Of a stretch of DNA of 64,000 nt, positions 19,264 through 28,512 are shown piece after piece. The position numbers were made by a program, and so were the translations under genes. Source of the DNA: Marine Group I thaumarchaeote (GTDB lineage Archaea; Thermoproteota; Nitrososphaeria; Nitrososphaerales; Nitrosopumilaceae); contig JACASX010000003.1 in the NCBI GenBank assembly GCA_013390745.1, positions 100,549-164,548 on the forward strand, written 5' to 3'. Within the stretch, counting starts at the first letter, position 1. Each line of letters opens with the position of its first letter. The notes beneath the pieces were generated by a model. That model had not been told where the DNA came from, did not search any database, and saw only the letters and a program-made list of their open reading frames with translations.

Positions 19264-20270
19264 GCTTTTGCGACTTTCATCAAGTCACGCATGTGAATTT
19301 CCATTCCAAATCTTTCTTCATTCTTTTTCATATATCTAAATATGGAAAGAACCTCTAAGAGAGACTTTATGATGCTGAAATTTTTGTGAATTTTTTTTCT
19401 GATGAAACTGAAAACCTTGCCATATATCTTGAAATACTCATCAACCTCTTTTTCATAACTTTCATTATCGCCAAGATTTTTTACAAAAATGTCTACGCAT
19501 TTCATACTTGGAATAATTCCTTCACCCAATAGTGGATAGACAGTTCCAATTGATTCGCCTACTCCAACAACTTTTCCTTTGTAAAATGGTTTGCATAGGT
19601 TTGGGGTTGCCAGTCTGAGTGGTCTTCCAACAGTTTTTGTAATCTTTCCACCATACTTTTTGAAAAACTTGTCAGTCTCTACAATGTGTTGTTTGTGGTA
19701 ATCTCCTGCGCCAACGTGTGCTGTTTTTTCACTCATTGGAAAGTACCAAAAGTAACCTGACATTCCTGGAAATGGCTTTATGTAAAAGTCATCAAAGGGA
19801 ACCTTGTCCTTGTATTCAATTTTGTATTCATATGTTGGCACGAAAAAATCCTGTTCTAGCTTTGGTAGATACATTCTGTAGAAACCTGTACAATCTACTA
19901 TGATGTCGAACTCCTTTTCTAGGTCTTCTAGCTTTGGTGCTACTCCATAGTGGACGGTACAGTCCTTGATAAAATTCTTGATCAGGCCCATTTTGTTGTA
20001 TGTGCACAAGCCATGCAATCCAATCTGGAATCGTTTCTGGTTGTGTATATCAACATTCATGGTTTTACCATCATGTATAACATATTTTTCAAAATCAATT
20101 CCAACCTTATCGCACAGTTCGATCATAGTACTTTTGATGGTTCCCCAGGCGCAGATGGAGTCGTGTTTTTTGTCTTCCATTCGCTCAAAACCAACAACCT
20201 CGTGATCGTCTTTTAGTCTGGCCATGAGGTACGAGCCAGCCACTCCCATTCCACAAACCGCGATCTTCAT
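19260..20270 (-). CDS. FAD-dependent oxidoreductase, geranylgeranyl reductase-like
   Basis: 336 residues. The N-terminal FAD-binding GMGVAGSYL (residues 7-15) and FERMEDK acid-end strand, and a C-terminal GVGESIGTVYPLLGEGI segment near 240, match the geranylgeranyl-reductase/PHBH flavoprotein fold. Archaeal members saturate isoprenoid chains of ether lipids or other polyprenoids. YFWYFPMSEKTAHVGAGDY is the family's substrate-domain motif. A second, larger family member lies at 30935. The exact substrate is not determinable here. Confidence 0.75.
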   Translation of the reverse strand: MKIAVCGMGVAGSYLMARLKDDHEVVGFERMEDKKHDSICAWGTIKSTMIELCDKVGIDFEKYVIHDGKTMNVDIHNQKRFQIGLHGLCTYNKMGLIKNFIKDCTVHYGVAPKLEDLEKEFDIIVDCTGFYRMYLPKLEQDFFVPTYEYKIEYKDKVPFDDFYIKPFPGMSGYFWYFPMSEKTAHVGAGDYHKQHIVETDKFFKKYGGKITKTVGRPLRLATPNLCKPFYKGKVVGVGESIGTVYPLLGEGIIPSMKCVDIFVKNLGDNESYEKEVDEYFKIYGKVFSFIRKKIHKNFSIIKSLLEVLSIFRYMKKNEERFGMEIHMRDLMKVAKA

Positions 20271-20308
20271 TATAGATTAAACTAATTTTAACAAAATAAA
20301 TAGTATCT

Positions 20309-23164
20309 CTATTCGATTAGTATTGCCGGTTTGAAAGGCCTTGCATGCCTTGCCTTTCCTTTTGGATCATAAATTCCTGAATCATTCTCAGAATACACTT
20401 GCAAGTCTACCCCAAAGTCACTTTTAGCTAGACCGATTAACTCTTTTGAAATCAATGACTTTTCATCAAATTCTTTTGTCGACAGTTTAGTTTTTCTAAT
20501 TTCAGTTGGGACTGATAAAATATCCTTGATTGTCTTTTGGACAAAATCAGGATTCTTTTTAATGTCAGCAGTCTCTGGATTTGCAATCAACTCCTTCATA
20601 ATACTGCTCATATTGGTTTGACCTGTCATCACTTTTTCCAAAATGAAATGGTATGCCTTTGATTTGAAGGAATCAGCTGTATAGATGGTAATTTTCTTTG
20701 GAGTAATTTTTGTAACCTTGAGAATGTTTGCAATATCATCCATTATTCCCTTGAGTAATTCTTCAGATTGAATTGCATTAGGATCGATAACATCTGAAAC
20801 ACTTGGCCAGCTAGACTGCGACACTAAACCAGAGTGACCAAGTTTTTCCCACATTTCTTCTGCTATGTGTGGGGCAAATGGCGAGAGCATTAAAACTCTA
20901 TACGATAAAATTTTGTGAAGAATTCCAGAAATATTTGTTCTTTGTTTTGATTTTGTTCTTTTAAGATACCACTGCAATTCAGAATCAAAGTCAAATAAAA
21001 TATGATGTAATGCTTCTCTTAACCTAATCTCATCTATGGATTGACCAGCATTTAAGACTAAATTTTGCAATCTACCATGTATCCATTTGTCTTCTGGTTC
21101 TAATTCTGGAAATTTTTCCGCTTTAGTTTTAATACAGTCTTCATACATAGATGCAAGTTTGTTTTTAATTCCCTTGATTGCTTCAACGTTAAAATCAGCA
21201 TCCTGTAATAATTCGGCAGAAATTAAAATTGTTAGACGTATTGGATCAGCGCCATATTTTCTTACTGCTCCCCTCAACGGAATGATATTTCCCATACTCT
21301 TTGACATTTTTTTGCCATCCATCAATACGGAACCATTTACAACAATTTGTTGAGGCCAATTATTCTCTGGAAATATTACAACATGATTTAGTACAAAAAA
21401 CGTCAAGTGGTTTGGAACCAAATCACGTCCTGAATGTCTTGAATCGACTGGATAAAAGTAAGAAAACTCAGCTCTTATTTCTTCAACGATATCTTTTGGA
21501 ACTCCAGATACATCGGAGCTACCAATACCCAAAAATACATAATCAAAAAATTCCTTGGATAGCTTCTCAGCTGATATCACACCAGCATTGACAAATTTTG
21601 CAATGATGTAATATGCCATGTATATTACAGAGTCTGACAAGCTTTCAACAATCCATTCCTTATTCCATGGAAGCTTTGTTCCAAGACCATGTTGTCTTGC
21701 ACAAGCTCGCTCATGCAACCAGCCAATTACATAATTAAATTCAGGACGAATCTGTTGTGGCAAAATACTCATTCCATCAAGACATTTTGTAGCTTTTTCC
21801 TTCCAAGCTTTGTCTCTATAATTTAGAAACCATTGGTTAGTTAGAATCTTTACAACACATTCAGCTCCACAACGACATCTTACAGGCGAATTTGTTAATT
21901 CCAATAAAATGTCTGAGTATTTTTTCTCAGCTAACCATTCCTTGATGGAGTCTTTAGCTTCAGAGACCTTTTTTCCTGCAAACTGTTCGGTGTTTTGTTT
22001 TAGTATACCACCGTAGAACTCTTTTCCATAGATTTCTTCAGTTGCCTCTTCAAGCTTTGGGTCGTTTTGGTCCTTTATGCCAAGCTTTTCAACTGCTTCC
22101 TTTGCAGGAATCTCTCCATATCCCTCAGTTTCTATAATCGAAATGGGCTTGATTAGTTGCAATTCCAAGCCTGGCGGCTGATTTTTTTTAAAATCAACTA
22201 GGGCTTGATAGTCAAATGGTGCATGAGCTGGAACTGACATTACCAATCCCGTTCCAGTCTGTGATTCCACAAAGCTAGCTTCTAGCATTGGAATCTTTTC
22301 GTTTCTGTGTGGTAAAGTTATCTCTTTTCCAATTAGCTCAGAACCAGAAATCTCACCATCATATGTAATTTTTCTATCCAAAAACTCTAGCTTGCGTGCA
22401 CATTCTGCACTAACAATCCATTTTTCACCATCTACGGAAATTTTCTTGTAACTAGTCTTTGGATTAACCCAGAGATTTGTAACTCCAAAAAGTGTTTCTG
22501 GTCTGAGAGTTGCAGTTGGAATAATGTAACCATCAAAACTAAATTTAATCAGAATATACTCTGTAAAATCAGGTTCTACATCTCCCATAGTATCATGTTG
22601 TGAAACAGGATTTTGGTCCTTTGGACACCATCCCACAGGATGCGAACCCTGAATGATTAGATTCTTTTCTTTTAGCGCATTGATTTGCCATTCTATGAAT
22701 TTTTGGTAAGCAGGATCAACTGTAGTAAATTCTCTTCTCCAATCAATAGAATAGCCCATCTCAATCATTCCTTCTTTGATTTCTTGGTGGAAATAATTGG
22801 CAATCTTTATTGGTTCTACAAATGTTTTGATTGCCTCATCGGGAACATTATAGATGTTTTTTAGTCCATCAATAATTTCTGTATCGCCAGCCTCAACTCG
22901 TTTTGACATACCAAGAATGGGCGTACCAGTGTAGTGAAATCCCATTGGAAATAATACGTTGAATCCTTTCATTCTCAAATATCTAGAATGAACATCCGTA
23001 ATCGTGTATGTTCTGCCGTGGCCTATATGCTGAGGTGAGTTTGGGTAAGGATATGCCACAGTTATGAATTTTTTTTCTTTATTATTAGAGTCAGTTTCAT
23101 GATCATTATTTTCTAACCATTTTTTTTGCCATTTTCTATCAATAGCGTTCCAATCTATTTCCAT
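20309..23164 (-). CDS. leuS: Leucyl-tRNA synthetase
   Basis: 951 residues, class Ia synthetase of archaeal type. The HIGH motif appears in PYPNSPQHIGHGRTY (about residues 38-52) and KMSKS in DGKKMSKSMGN (about 615-625). The CP1 editing domain lies between them (TLRPETLFGVTN). A zinc-like CRCGAEC lies near residue 435. Four nt separate it from alaS upstream, so the two synthetases form one transcription unit. Confidence 0.96.
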   Translation of the reverse strand: MEIDWNAIDRKWQKKWLENNDHETDSNNKEKKFITVAYPYPNSPQHIGHGRTYTITDVHSRYLRMKGFNVLFPMGFHYTGTPILGMSKRVEAGDTEIIDGLKNIYNVPDEAIKTFVEPIKIANYFHQEIKEGMIEMGYSIDWRREFTTVDPAYQKFIEWQINALKEKNLIIQGSHPVGWCPKDQNPVSQHDTMGDVEPDFTEYILIKFSFDGYIIPTATLRPETLFGVTNLWVNPKTSYKKISVDGEKWIVSAECARKLEFLDRKITYDGEISGSELIGKEITLPHRNEKIPMLEASFVESQTGTGLVMSVPAHAPFDYQALVDFKKNQPPGLELQLIKPISIIETEGYGEIPAKEAVEKLGIKDQNDPKLEEATEEIYGKEFYGGILKQNTEQFAGKKVSEAKDSIKEWLAEKKYSDILLELTNSPVRCRCGAECVVKILTNQWFLNYRDKAWKEKATKCLDGMSILPQQIRPEFNYVIGWLHERACARQHGLGTKLPWNKEWIVESLSDSVIYMAYYIIAKFVNAGVISAEKLSKEFFDYVFLGIGSSDVSGVPKDIVEEIRAEFSYFYPVDSRHSGRDLVPNHLTFFVLNHVVIFPENNWPQQIVVNGSVLMDGKKMSKSMGNIIPLRGAVRKYGADPIRLTILISAELLQDADFNVEAIKGIKNKLASMYEDCIKTKAEKFPELEPEDKWIHGRLQNLVLNAGQSIDEIRLREALHHILFDFDSELQWYLKRTKSKQRTNISGILHKILSYRVLMLSPFAPHIAEEMWEKLGHSGLVSQSSWPSVSDVIDPNAIQSEELLKGIMDDIANILKVTKITPKKITIYTADSFKSKAYHFILEKVMTGQTNMSSIMKELIANPETADIKKNPDFVQKTIKDILSVPTEIRKTKLSTKEFDEKSLISKELIGLAKSDFGVDLQVYSENDSGIYDPKGKARHARPFKPAILIE

Positions 23165-23168
23165 AATT

Positions 23169-25865
23169 TTATACCCCCAAAACCATTGATTTTACTTTCT
23201 CTATTGCATCATTTTTTTTAGATTTGTCTTTTCCTCCTCCCTGAGCAAATCTTTGGGTTCCTCCCCCAGCTCCTCCAAGTATTTCAGATACAATTTTTGC
23301 AATATCTCCTGCTTTTTTGTCCTTTCCAGCTTGATCACCTGAATAAATTATTGCTCGAATTTTATCTCCATCTTCAAAAACACCACAATAAACCATCCAT
23401 GGATCTTTTTCGATCAGTTTTTCTCCCAAGCCAATATGAAAAAATTCATCATATTGATCACTGTCTGTACAACAAAAGTTTGGTTTTCCAGACTCTGTAA
23501 TATCAACAACGATTTCATCTACAATGGCTGAGCCAATTTTACTTTGAATTATACTTTCAACTAAAAGTGGAAACTTTTCTCTTAATTCTTGTTTTTGTTC
23601 CCGTCTTTTTTCTTTTAATTCAGTTTTGTCTTTTAATTCAGATGATTTTTTTATCAAGTCAGCATCATGCCGCTTAACATAATCTAGAGCAGTATCTCCT
23701 GAAACAAACTCAATTCTCACCACACCATCTTGAATCCTTTTTGTCCTTGTAATTTTTATTAGTTCAATCTCATCTGTTTGCTTAACATGTGTTCCACCAC
23801 ATGCTTCTATATCGAAATCCTCAATTGAGACAATTCTAATTGATTTTACTGGAACAATTCCTCCTTGATATATTTTAAATCCATATTTTTGCTCAGCAGT
23901 TCCTCTATCAAAATTCTCAATTGTTACCGGTATGTTTTTCTCAACGACAGAATTAGCTAGATCCTCAATTTTTGTAATTTCATCATCAGTCAAAGCGGAA
24001 TGGTGTGTAATGTCTAGCCTTGCATGATCTTCTTCTTTAAATGCAGAATGCTGCCAAACCCACGATCCTAAAACGCTTCGGGAGGACGAATTGAGAATGT
24101 GTGTGCTGGTATGATTTTTTGTGATATCATCTCTTCTTTTTGAATTAATAACACATGAAACAGTACTGCCTTCCTTTGGAATGCCATTTTTGAGTTCATG
24201 TACTATAACATTGCCATGTTTGCTTACATCAACAACTTCAAAGTTTTCAATTGTTCCATGGTCCGGTTCTTGTCCCCCACCTCTTGCATAAAATGAAGTT
24301 TTATCCAACACTACATACTTGTCAAAGGATTTTAGGACCTTTGCATCAAACTCTTTTGGGTCATCTCCATAATACAAAAGTTCAGTTCCTGGTAATCCTG
24401 CTAATGAAAGTTGATCTTGTTCTTTTTGCTTCTTTGATTGATGCAATTCAGACAATTTGCTGTAAAATGTAGACGGAATATCAGAAATTACCTTCATTTC
24501 TTTTAGATAATCAGGTGTTACACCGTCAGATTCGTACAGTCTAATCAAGTCATCAACTGTTGGCTTTTGATTTAATTTACTTACAATTTTTTCCATTCTT
24601 AATTTTGAATTTTCATATCTACCTGACTCGATTCCAATTATCGTCTTGATATCTTCACGTGTTTTTTCTAGTTCAGGATATGTATTTTTAAGATAATCGA
24701 TTTGTGCATCAACAATCCCATTCATGTCTAATTTTAGCGATAATCTATCCATTGTAGATATAATTCTTCGAAGCATCATTCGAAGATTGTATCCTCCACC
24801 AACATTGCTTGGCAAAGCGCCGTCTGATATTGCAAAAATTAGTGTTCTAATATGATCAACAATTAGATAAATTCCCTCAAGCGGAATTATGATTTTATTT
24901 ACCTGCTCATCTGAAAGACCAGCTGATTTTATTGCATTTTTTCTAACCTCAGATAAATCACTAAATCGTTCAAAATGTTTTGCAATTTTAGTAAAGTATG
25001 TAACTAAAAGCTCGTCATTTGTATCAATTCCTGCTTGCTGTAGTAGGTTGTTAGTAATAGGTCCAAAGCAGCAATCATACGCGGTCGGTGTTCCCATTGT
25101 AAGCCAAGCAAATCTCTCTAGACCTGCTCCCATGTCGATAATTTGTTGGTCTAATGTTTTGTAGTTAGACAAATCTCCTTGAAATTCAGTAAACACTGCA
25201 TTACCAAGTTCTAATCCTTTCACAAAAAATTCCAAAGAAGAACCAAAGGAACCACCGCCTTCCCACACATCTTCTACAAAGACAACTTCTTTTTTATCAA
25301 CTCCAAATTGTTCTGTAACTAGTCTGTAATCCAAATCAACACATTCATCCTTCCAATATCCATGAGAATTTGGAATACTATGTTGTCCAATCATACAAAA
25401 GCTTGAAAAGTGCCGTCCAGTAACACCCACATTTTCTAAATCTTTGAATCTGAGACAAGTCTGTGGAACGACAAGTGGGTTTGCAGGAAATTCAAAGACA
25501 ACTTTACTTCCCATCACTCTCTGAAAGTCAACAATTGATGCAATTGTAAAATATAGATCATCACGCCATCTACAAACAACGGGATATCTATTCACAGATG
25601 TATGTCCATTTTTTACAAAAAACGATTCAACTTCCTTCCATGCCTGTGTATAATCAAATCTTTTTGTTGTTGGCGGATTTCCTATAAATGAATACGTATC
25701 GTCAGAATGATCAGGACAGTTTACACGATTCTCATCTATGGTCCAATAGAATCGCTTGCATGTTGCACATGATTTGCGCTCAAATCTTTCATCGTCAAAT
25801 AATTTTACCTTGTAGTATCGTTCAGGATCAGCGGAGAATTTTGAAAGAATTTCTTTTTTATCCAT
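23169..25865 (-). CDS. alaS: Alanyl-tRNA synthetase
   Basis: 898 residues, class II, archaeal architecture with an N-terminal zinc segment (CATCKRFYW, NCPDH). The editing domain carries HTSTH near residue 595 and CGGTH near 695. The C-terminal DHHA1 glycine-rich part has GGAGGGTQRFAQGGG. It lies first in the alaS-leuS pair. Confidence 0.96.
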   Translation of the reverse strand: MDKKEILSKFSADPERYYKVKLFDDERFERKSCATCKRFYWTIDENRVNCPDHSDDTYSFIGNPPTTKRFDYTQAWKEVESFFVKNGHTSVNRYPVVCRWRDDLYFTIASIVDFQRVMGSKVVFEFPANPLVVPQTCLRFKDLENVGVTGRHFSSFCMIGQHSIPNSHGYWKDECVDLDYRLVTEQFGVDKKEVVFVEDVWEGGGSFGSSLEFFVKGLELGNAVFTEFQGDLSNYKTLDQQIIDMGAGLERFAWLTMGTPTAYDCCFGPITNNLLQQAGIDTNDELLVTYFTKIAKHFERFSDLSEVRKNAIKSAGLSDEQVNKIIIPLEGIYLIVDHIRTLIFAISDGALPSNVGGGYNLRMMLRRIISTMDRLSLKLDMNGIVDAQIDYLKNTYPELEKTREDIKTIIGIESGRYENSKLRMEKIVSKLNQKPTVDDLIRLYESDGVTPDYLKEMKVISDIPSTFYSKLSELHQSKKQKEQDQLSLAGLPGTELLYYGDDPKEFDAKVLKSFDKYVVLDKTSFYARGGGQEPDHGTIENFEVVDVSKHGNVIVHELKNGIPKEGSTVSCVINSKRRDDITKNHTSTHILNSSSRSVLGSWVWQHSAFKEEDHARLDITHHSALTDDEITKIEDLANSVVEKNIPVTIENFDRGTAEQKYGFKIYQGGIVPVKSIRIVSIEDFDIEACGGTHVKQTDEIELIKITRTKRIQDGVVRIEFVSGDTALDYVKRHDADLIKKSSELKDKTELKEKRREQKQELREKFPLLVESIIQSKIGSAIVDEIVVDITESGKPNFCCTDSDQYDEFFHIGLGEKLIEKDPWMVYCGVFEDGDKIRAIIYSGDQAGKDKKAGDIAKIVSEILGGAGGGTQRFAQGGGKDKSKKNDAIEKVKSMVLGV

Positions 25866-25942
25866 TTGAAATGTTTTCGGCTGACCGATATTAAGAATTG
25901 TCTATTGCAATAAATTAAATAGAATACACCCAGATTTAGCTC

Positions 25943-26455
25943 ATGCTTAGACTTGGAAAAAAAGGTCTTAAGGAGGGAGATTTTATTTTTGCTAGACAAC
26001 CAGATGGCGAATACAACAAAATAATTTTTGGTGCAGTTACTGGCGTTCAGGGTACAAAAATTGGAATTAATGGAATTATAATTAATCCAGTTGGACTAAA
26101 GAACAAAATTGAACAAGGAAAGGCAGGAGCACGATCTATTGAAATTTTAAAAAATCCCAATCCTGATAATTGTATTCAGATGCTAATTTACCGTATTGAA
26201 CATGATAACTTTAACGAAATTATAGATCTTAATGAGCATCAAGTTTTAGAACTTCCCAATAGAGTGTATGCAACTTTAGAAGGATGGATCCGTGAGTCTT
26301 TATCCGAATTGGTAAATAATGTACTTTCCCTTCCACCTGGATCTGAGAGGGATGAAGCAAAACGTATTCTAAAACAGCGGATGGACACATTGTTTGACAA
26401 GAGTTTGAAGAGGACGCTCTATTCAGTTTGCAGAAGTCTGAAAATTCTAAATTAA
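25943..26455 (+). CDS. Hypothetical protein
   Basis: 170 residues, not recognised. The N-terminal 60 residues look like a small beta-barrel (GDFIFARQPDGEYNKIIFG). The C-terminal half is helical with charged heptads (about 105-160). A TATA-like AATTAAAT is centred 26 nt before the ATG, so the mRNA is probably leaderless. It is divergent from alaS and sits before ribosomal P1. No transmembrane segment. Confidence 0.55.
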   Translation: MLRLGKKGLKEGDFIFARQPDGEYNKIIFGAVTGVQGTKIGINGIIINPVGLKNKIEQGKAGARSIEILKNPNPDNCIQMLIYRIEHDNFNEIIDLNEHQVLELPNRVYATLEGWIRESLSELVNNVLSLPPGSERDEAKRILKQRMDTLFDKSLKRTLYSVCRSLKILN

Positions 26456-26515
26456 ATTACAATTTGCTGTAATTCTCCATAGTTTTATATTATCCACTTC
26501 GAAAAAAACGGTACT

Positions 26516-26821
26516 ATGGAATATGTTTACGCTGCATTGATGCTTCATAAGCTAAAGAAGGAGATTACTGAGGAAAATGTTACTTCAATAGTCAAAGCAT
26601 CCGGTACAGAAGTAAATGAAGCAAAAGTCAAATCACTTGTAGCATCTTTGGCTGATGTTAATATTGAAGATGCAATAAAGGCCGCTCCAGTTGCAGTAGC
26701 CGCTGCACCAGCAGCAGCAGCAGAAGGTGGAGAAGGCAAAAAAGCAGAAAAGAAAGATGAAGCAGCAACCGGCAAGTCTGAAGAAGCAGCAATGGAAGGT
26801 CTTTCATCCTTATTCGGCTAA
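26516..26821 (+). CDS. rpl12: 50S ribosomal protein P1 (archaeal L12)
   Basis: 101 residues, archaeal/eukaryotic P1-P2 type stalk protein. The N-terminal dimerisation domain MEYVYAALMLHKLKKEITEE is followed by an Ala-rich hinge (APAAAAEGGEG) and a charged tail ending GLSSLFG, the factor-binding end. Alone here, without L10 or L1 next to it. A TATA-like TTTATATT lies about 28 nt upstream. Confidence 0.92.
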   Translation: MEYVYAALMLHKLKKEITEENVTSIVKASGTEVNEAKVKSLVASLADVNIEDAIKAAPVAVAAAPAAAAEGGEGKKAEKKDEAATGKSEEAAMEGLSSLFG

Positions 26822-26890
26822 TTCTATATTATTAATTGCAGATCCAATTCTATGTTCAATGTTATTTACTAGATCATCGTTGTAATCGTA

Positions 26891-27529
26891 TTGGTTGAAT
26901 TTTCAACTCCAATCGAGGCATTCATCTATATTTTAGATCTTTTTGGAACTATGGCATTTGCTGTTACTGGCGCATTCAAGGCTATTGAGCATAAAGCTGA
27001 CATCGTCGGCATAATCATTTTAGCTACAATCACTGGTGTTGCGGGCGGCACAATTCGTGATGTCGTATTAGGAAAATCACTTCCAAATTCATTGATTGAT
27101 CCATCATATGTTATAATTACTGTAATTACAGGTATTATCATATTTCTTCTACATTCTAGACTTCGTAAACATTGGAATCTTTTCTTAAAATTTGATGCAA
27201 TAGGTCTTGGTGTTTTTACTGTAATAGGAGCCACATTTGCGTACAATTTGTTCGGAATGAATCTTCTCATCATAGTTCTTGCGGGAATGCTTACTGCCAT
27301 AGGTGGAGGTATACTTAGAGATATTTTCGTGAATCAAACCCCAATAGTGTTTGTAAAGGAATTTTATGCTAGTGCAAGTTTTATCGGTGCTCTAGTATTT
27401 TATTTTGTTTTAATGTTTAGCGACCAACTTTACGTTGCAACTATTTCGGGAATAGTAGTTACGACTAGTTTAAGATTAGTTGCAATGAAATACAATTGGA
27501 ATTTACCGAAAGTTAGAGGTAATATTTAA
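26891..27529 (+). CDS. TRIC/YicG family membrane protein (UPF0126)
   Basis: 212 residues, about seven membrane helices in two repeats. Each repeat contains the family's Gly-rich GGTIRDV and GGGILRDIF motif (about residues 52-58 and 138-146), with DLFGTMAFAVTGAF at the N-terminus. Prokaryotic TRIC proteins form trimeric cation channels; some bacterial relatives import glycine. Start is TTG. Cargo is not predictable. Confidence 0.8.
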   Translation: MVEFSTPIEAFIYILDLFGTMAFAVTGAFKAIEHKADIVGIIILATITGVAGGTIRDVVLGKSLPNSLIDPSYVIITVITGIIIFLLHSRLRKHWNLFLKFDAIGLGVFTVIGATFAYNLFGMNLLIIVLAGMLTAIGGGILRDIFVNQTPIVFVKEFYASASFIGALVFYFVLMFSDQLYVATISGIVVTTSLRLVAMKYNWNLPKVRGNI

Positions 27530-27530
27530 C

Positions 27531-27770
27531 CTAATGACGATTTTTCCATTGGTATCTATATTCTTCCTCAAATAGATCTTTCTTAATCTCATCTGTTTTT
27601 AGGATCTTTTTTTTATATTTTTTTAACAGACAATTTTTACACATGCAATCACCATCGTTTATCTGATCCTTTGATAGTTTTGGTAAGCTAGCACACCAAC
27701 AAGTACCAGTATCTTCTTCACAGGTAAACAAACTTCCACATTCGGAGCATTTTTTTTCCAACATATCCAA
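27531..27770 (-). CDS. Cysteine-rich CWC-type zinc-binding protein
   Basis: 79 residues with CSECGSLFTCEEDTGTCWC near the start and CMCKNC at about 43-48. The Cys-Trp-Cys pattern is that of the CWC family of small predicted zinc proteins. A Lys-rich basic tail follows. It ends 1 nt after the convergent TRIC gene and is on the same strand as the PAC2 gene. Function unknown. Confidence 0.7.
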   Translation of the reverse strand: MDMLEKKCSECGSLFTCEEDTGTCWCASLPKLSKDQINDGDCMCKNCLLKKYKKKILKTDEIKKDLFEEEYRYQWKNRH

Positions 27771-27798
27771 CCTTCAATCATCTATTACCTAAAAGAAA

Positions 27799-28512
27799 TT
27801 AAAAATCATAATCATCCTTGATACCACCTTTTAGCTGACTATCAACTGCATCAGCCTTGGCATCTAATTCACTTAAATCACCCAATTTTTGATATGTTAG
27901 TTTTTCCAGAGTTTGAATAATGCTTTTTGCCGCTCTATATTGCGGAATATTTGGTTCCAAGAGTTCTCCATACAATCCCATTCCATTAATTCCATTAAGC
28001 TTCGCGTATCCCAGTATAAGCCCATTAAATCCTGTGATGACAGATTCCTGTGGTGTGGTCTCTATACCAAGTTTTTGGACTTGATCTAGGAGACTCTTCG
28101 ATGTAGTTGTAACATATGTAGTTGGATGTTTTCCAAACTGTTTGCTGGTATGGAATCCACCAACCGTGTAGATGAATTTTGCATCATACTTTTTGGCTAT
28201 GTCAATCACATCTTGACATAATTCATTCAGCTCATCGTTTTGTTGTGGTTGTCCTGGGTCACCACCAAATATTATAAAATCATTACCAAATCTGTATTCC
28301 CACTTTTCTTCAGGTATCTCTATGAAGCCACCTCTGTCGTAAACATATGGCGGTCTAGTAGATTTTACATGGCGGAATGGAACAGTGCCTAAGCTTTTGT
28401 TAATAAAATTAATAACTATACTTCCAATGTTGCCCATATCCTGCATTGCAGCTATAACTAGTGGTTTTCTAATCTCTGGCTCTGATTTATTTATGAATTC
28501 CAAACTAGACAT
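27799..28512 (-). CDS. PAC2-family protein (proteasome assembly chaperone-like)
   Basis: About 237 residues of the PAC2/COG1938 family. KPLVIAAMQDMGNIGSIV opens the Rossmann-like core, with FIIFGGDPGQPQ and GGFHTSKQFGKHP further in. Archaeal members are proposed proteasome assembly chaperones by analogy with eukaryotic PAC2. The ATG at 28512 overlaps the end of the VWA gene; a GTG one codon earlier is possible. Last gene of MoxR-VWA-PAC2. Confidence 0.8.
   Translation of the reverse strand: MSSLEFINKSEPEIRKPLVIAAMQDMGNIGSIVINFINKSLGTVPFRHVKSTRPPYVYDRGGFIEIPEEKWEYRFGNDFIIFGGDPGQPQQNDELNELCQDVIDIAKKYDAKFIYTVGGFHTSKQFGKHPTTYVTTTSKSLLDQVQKLGIETTPQESVITGFNGLILGYAKLNGINGMGLYGELLEPNIPQYRAAKSIIQTLEKLTYQKLGDLSELDAKADAVDSQLKGGIKDDYDF

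Noticed and set aside
26545..26775. Ala-rich frame opposite ribosomal P1
   Set aside because: It is the mirror of the Ala-rich hinge of P1 and carries no signal of its own.
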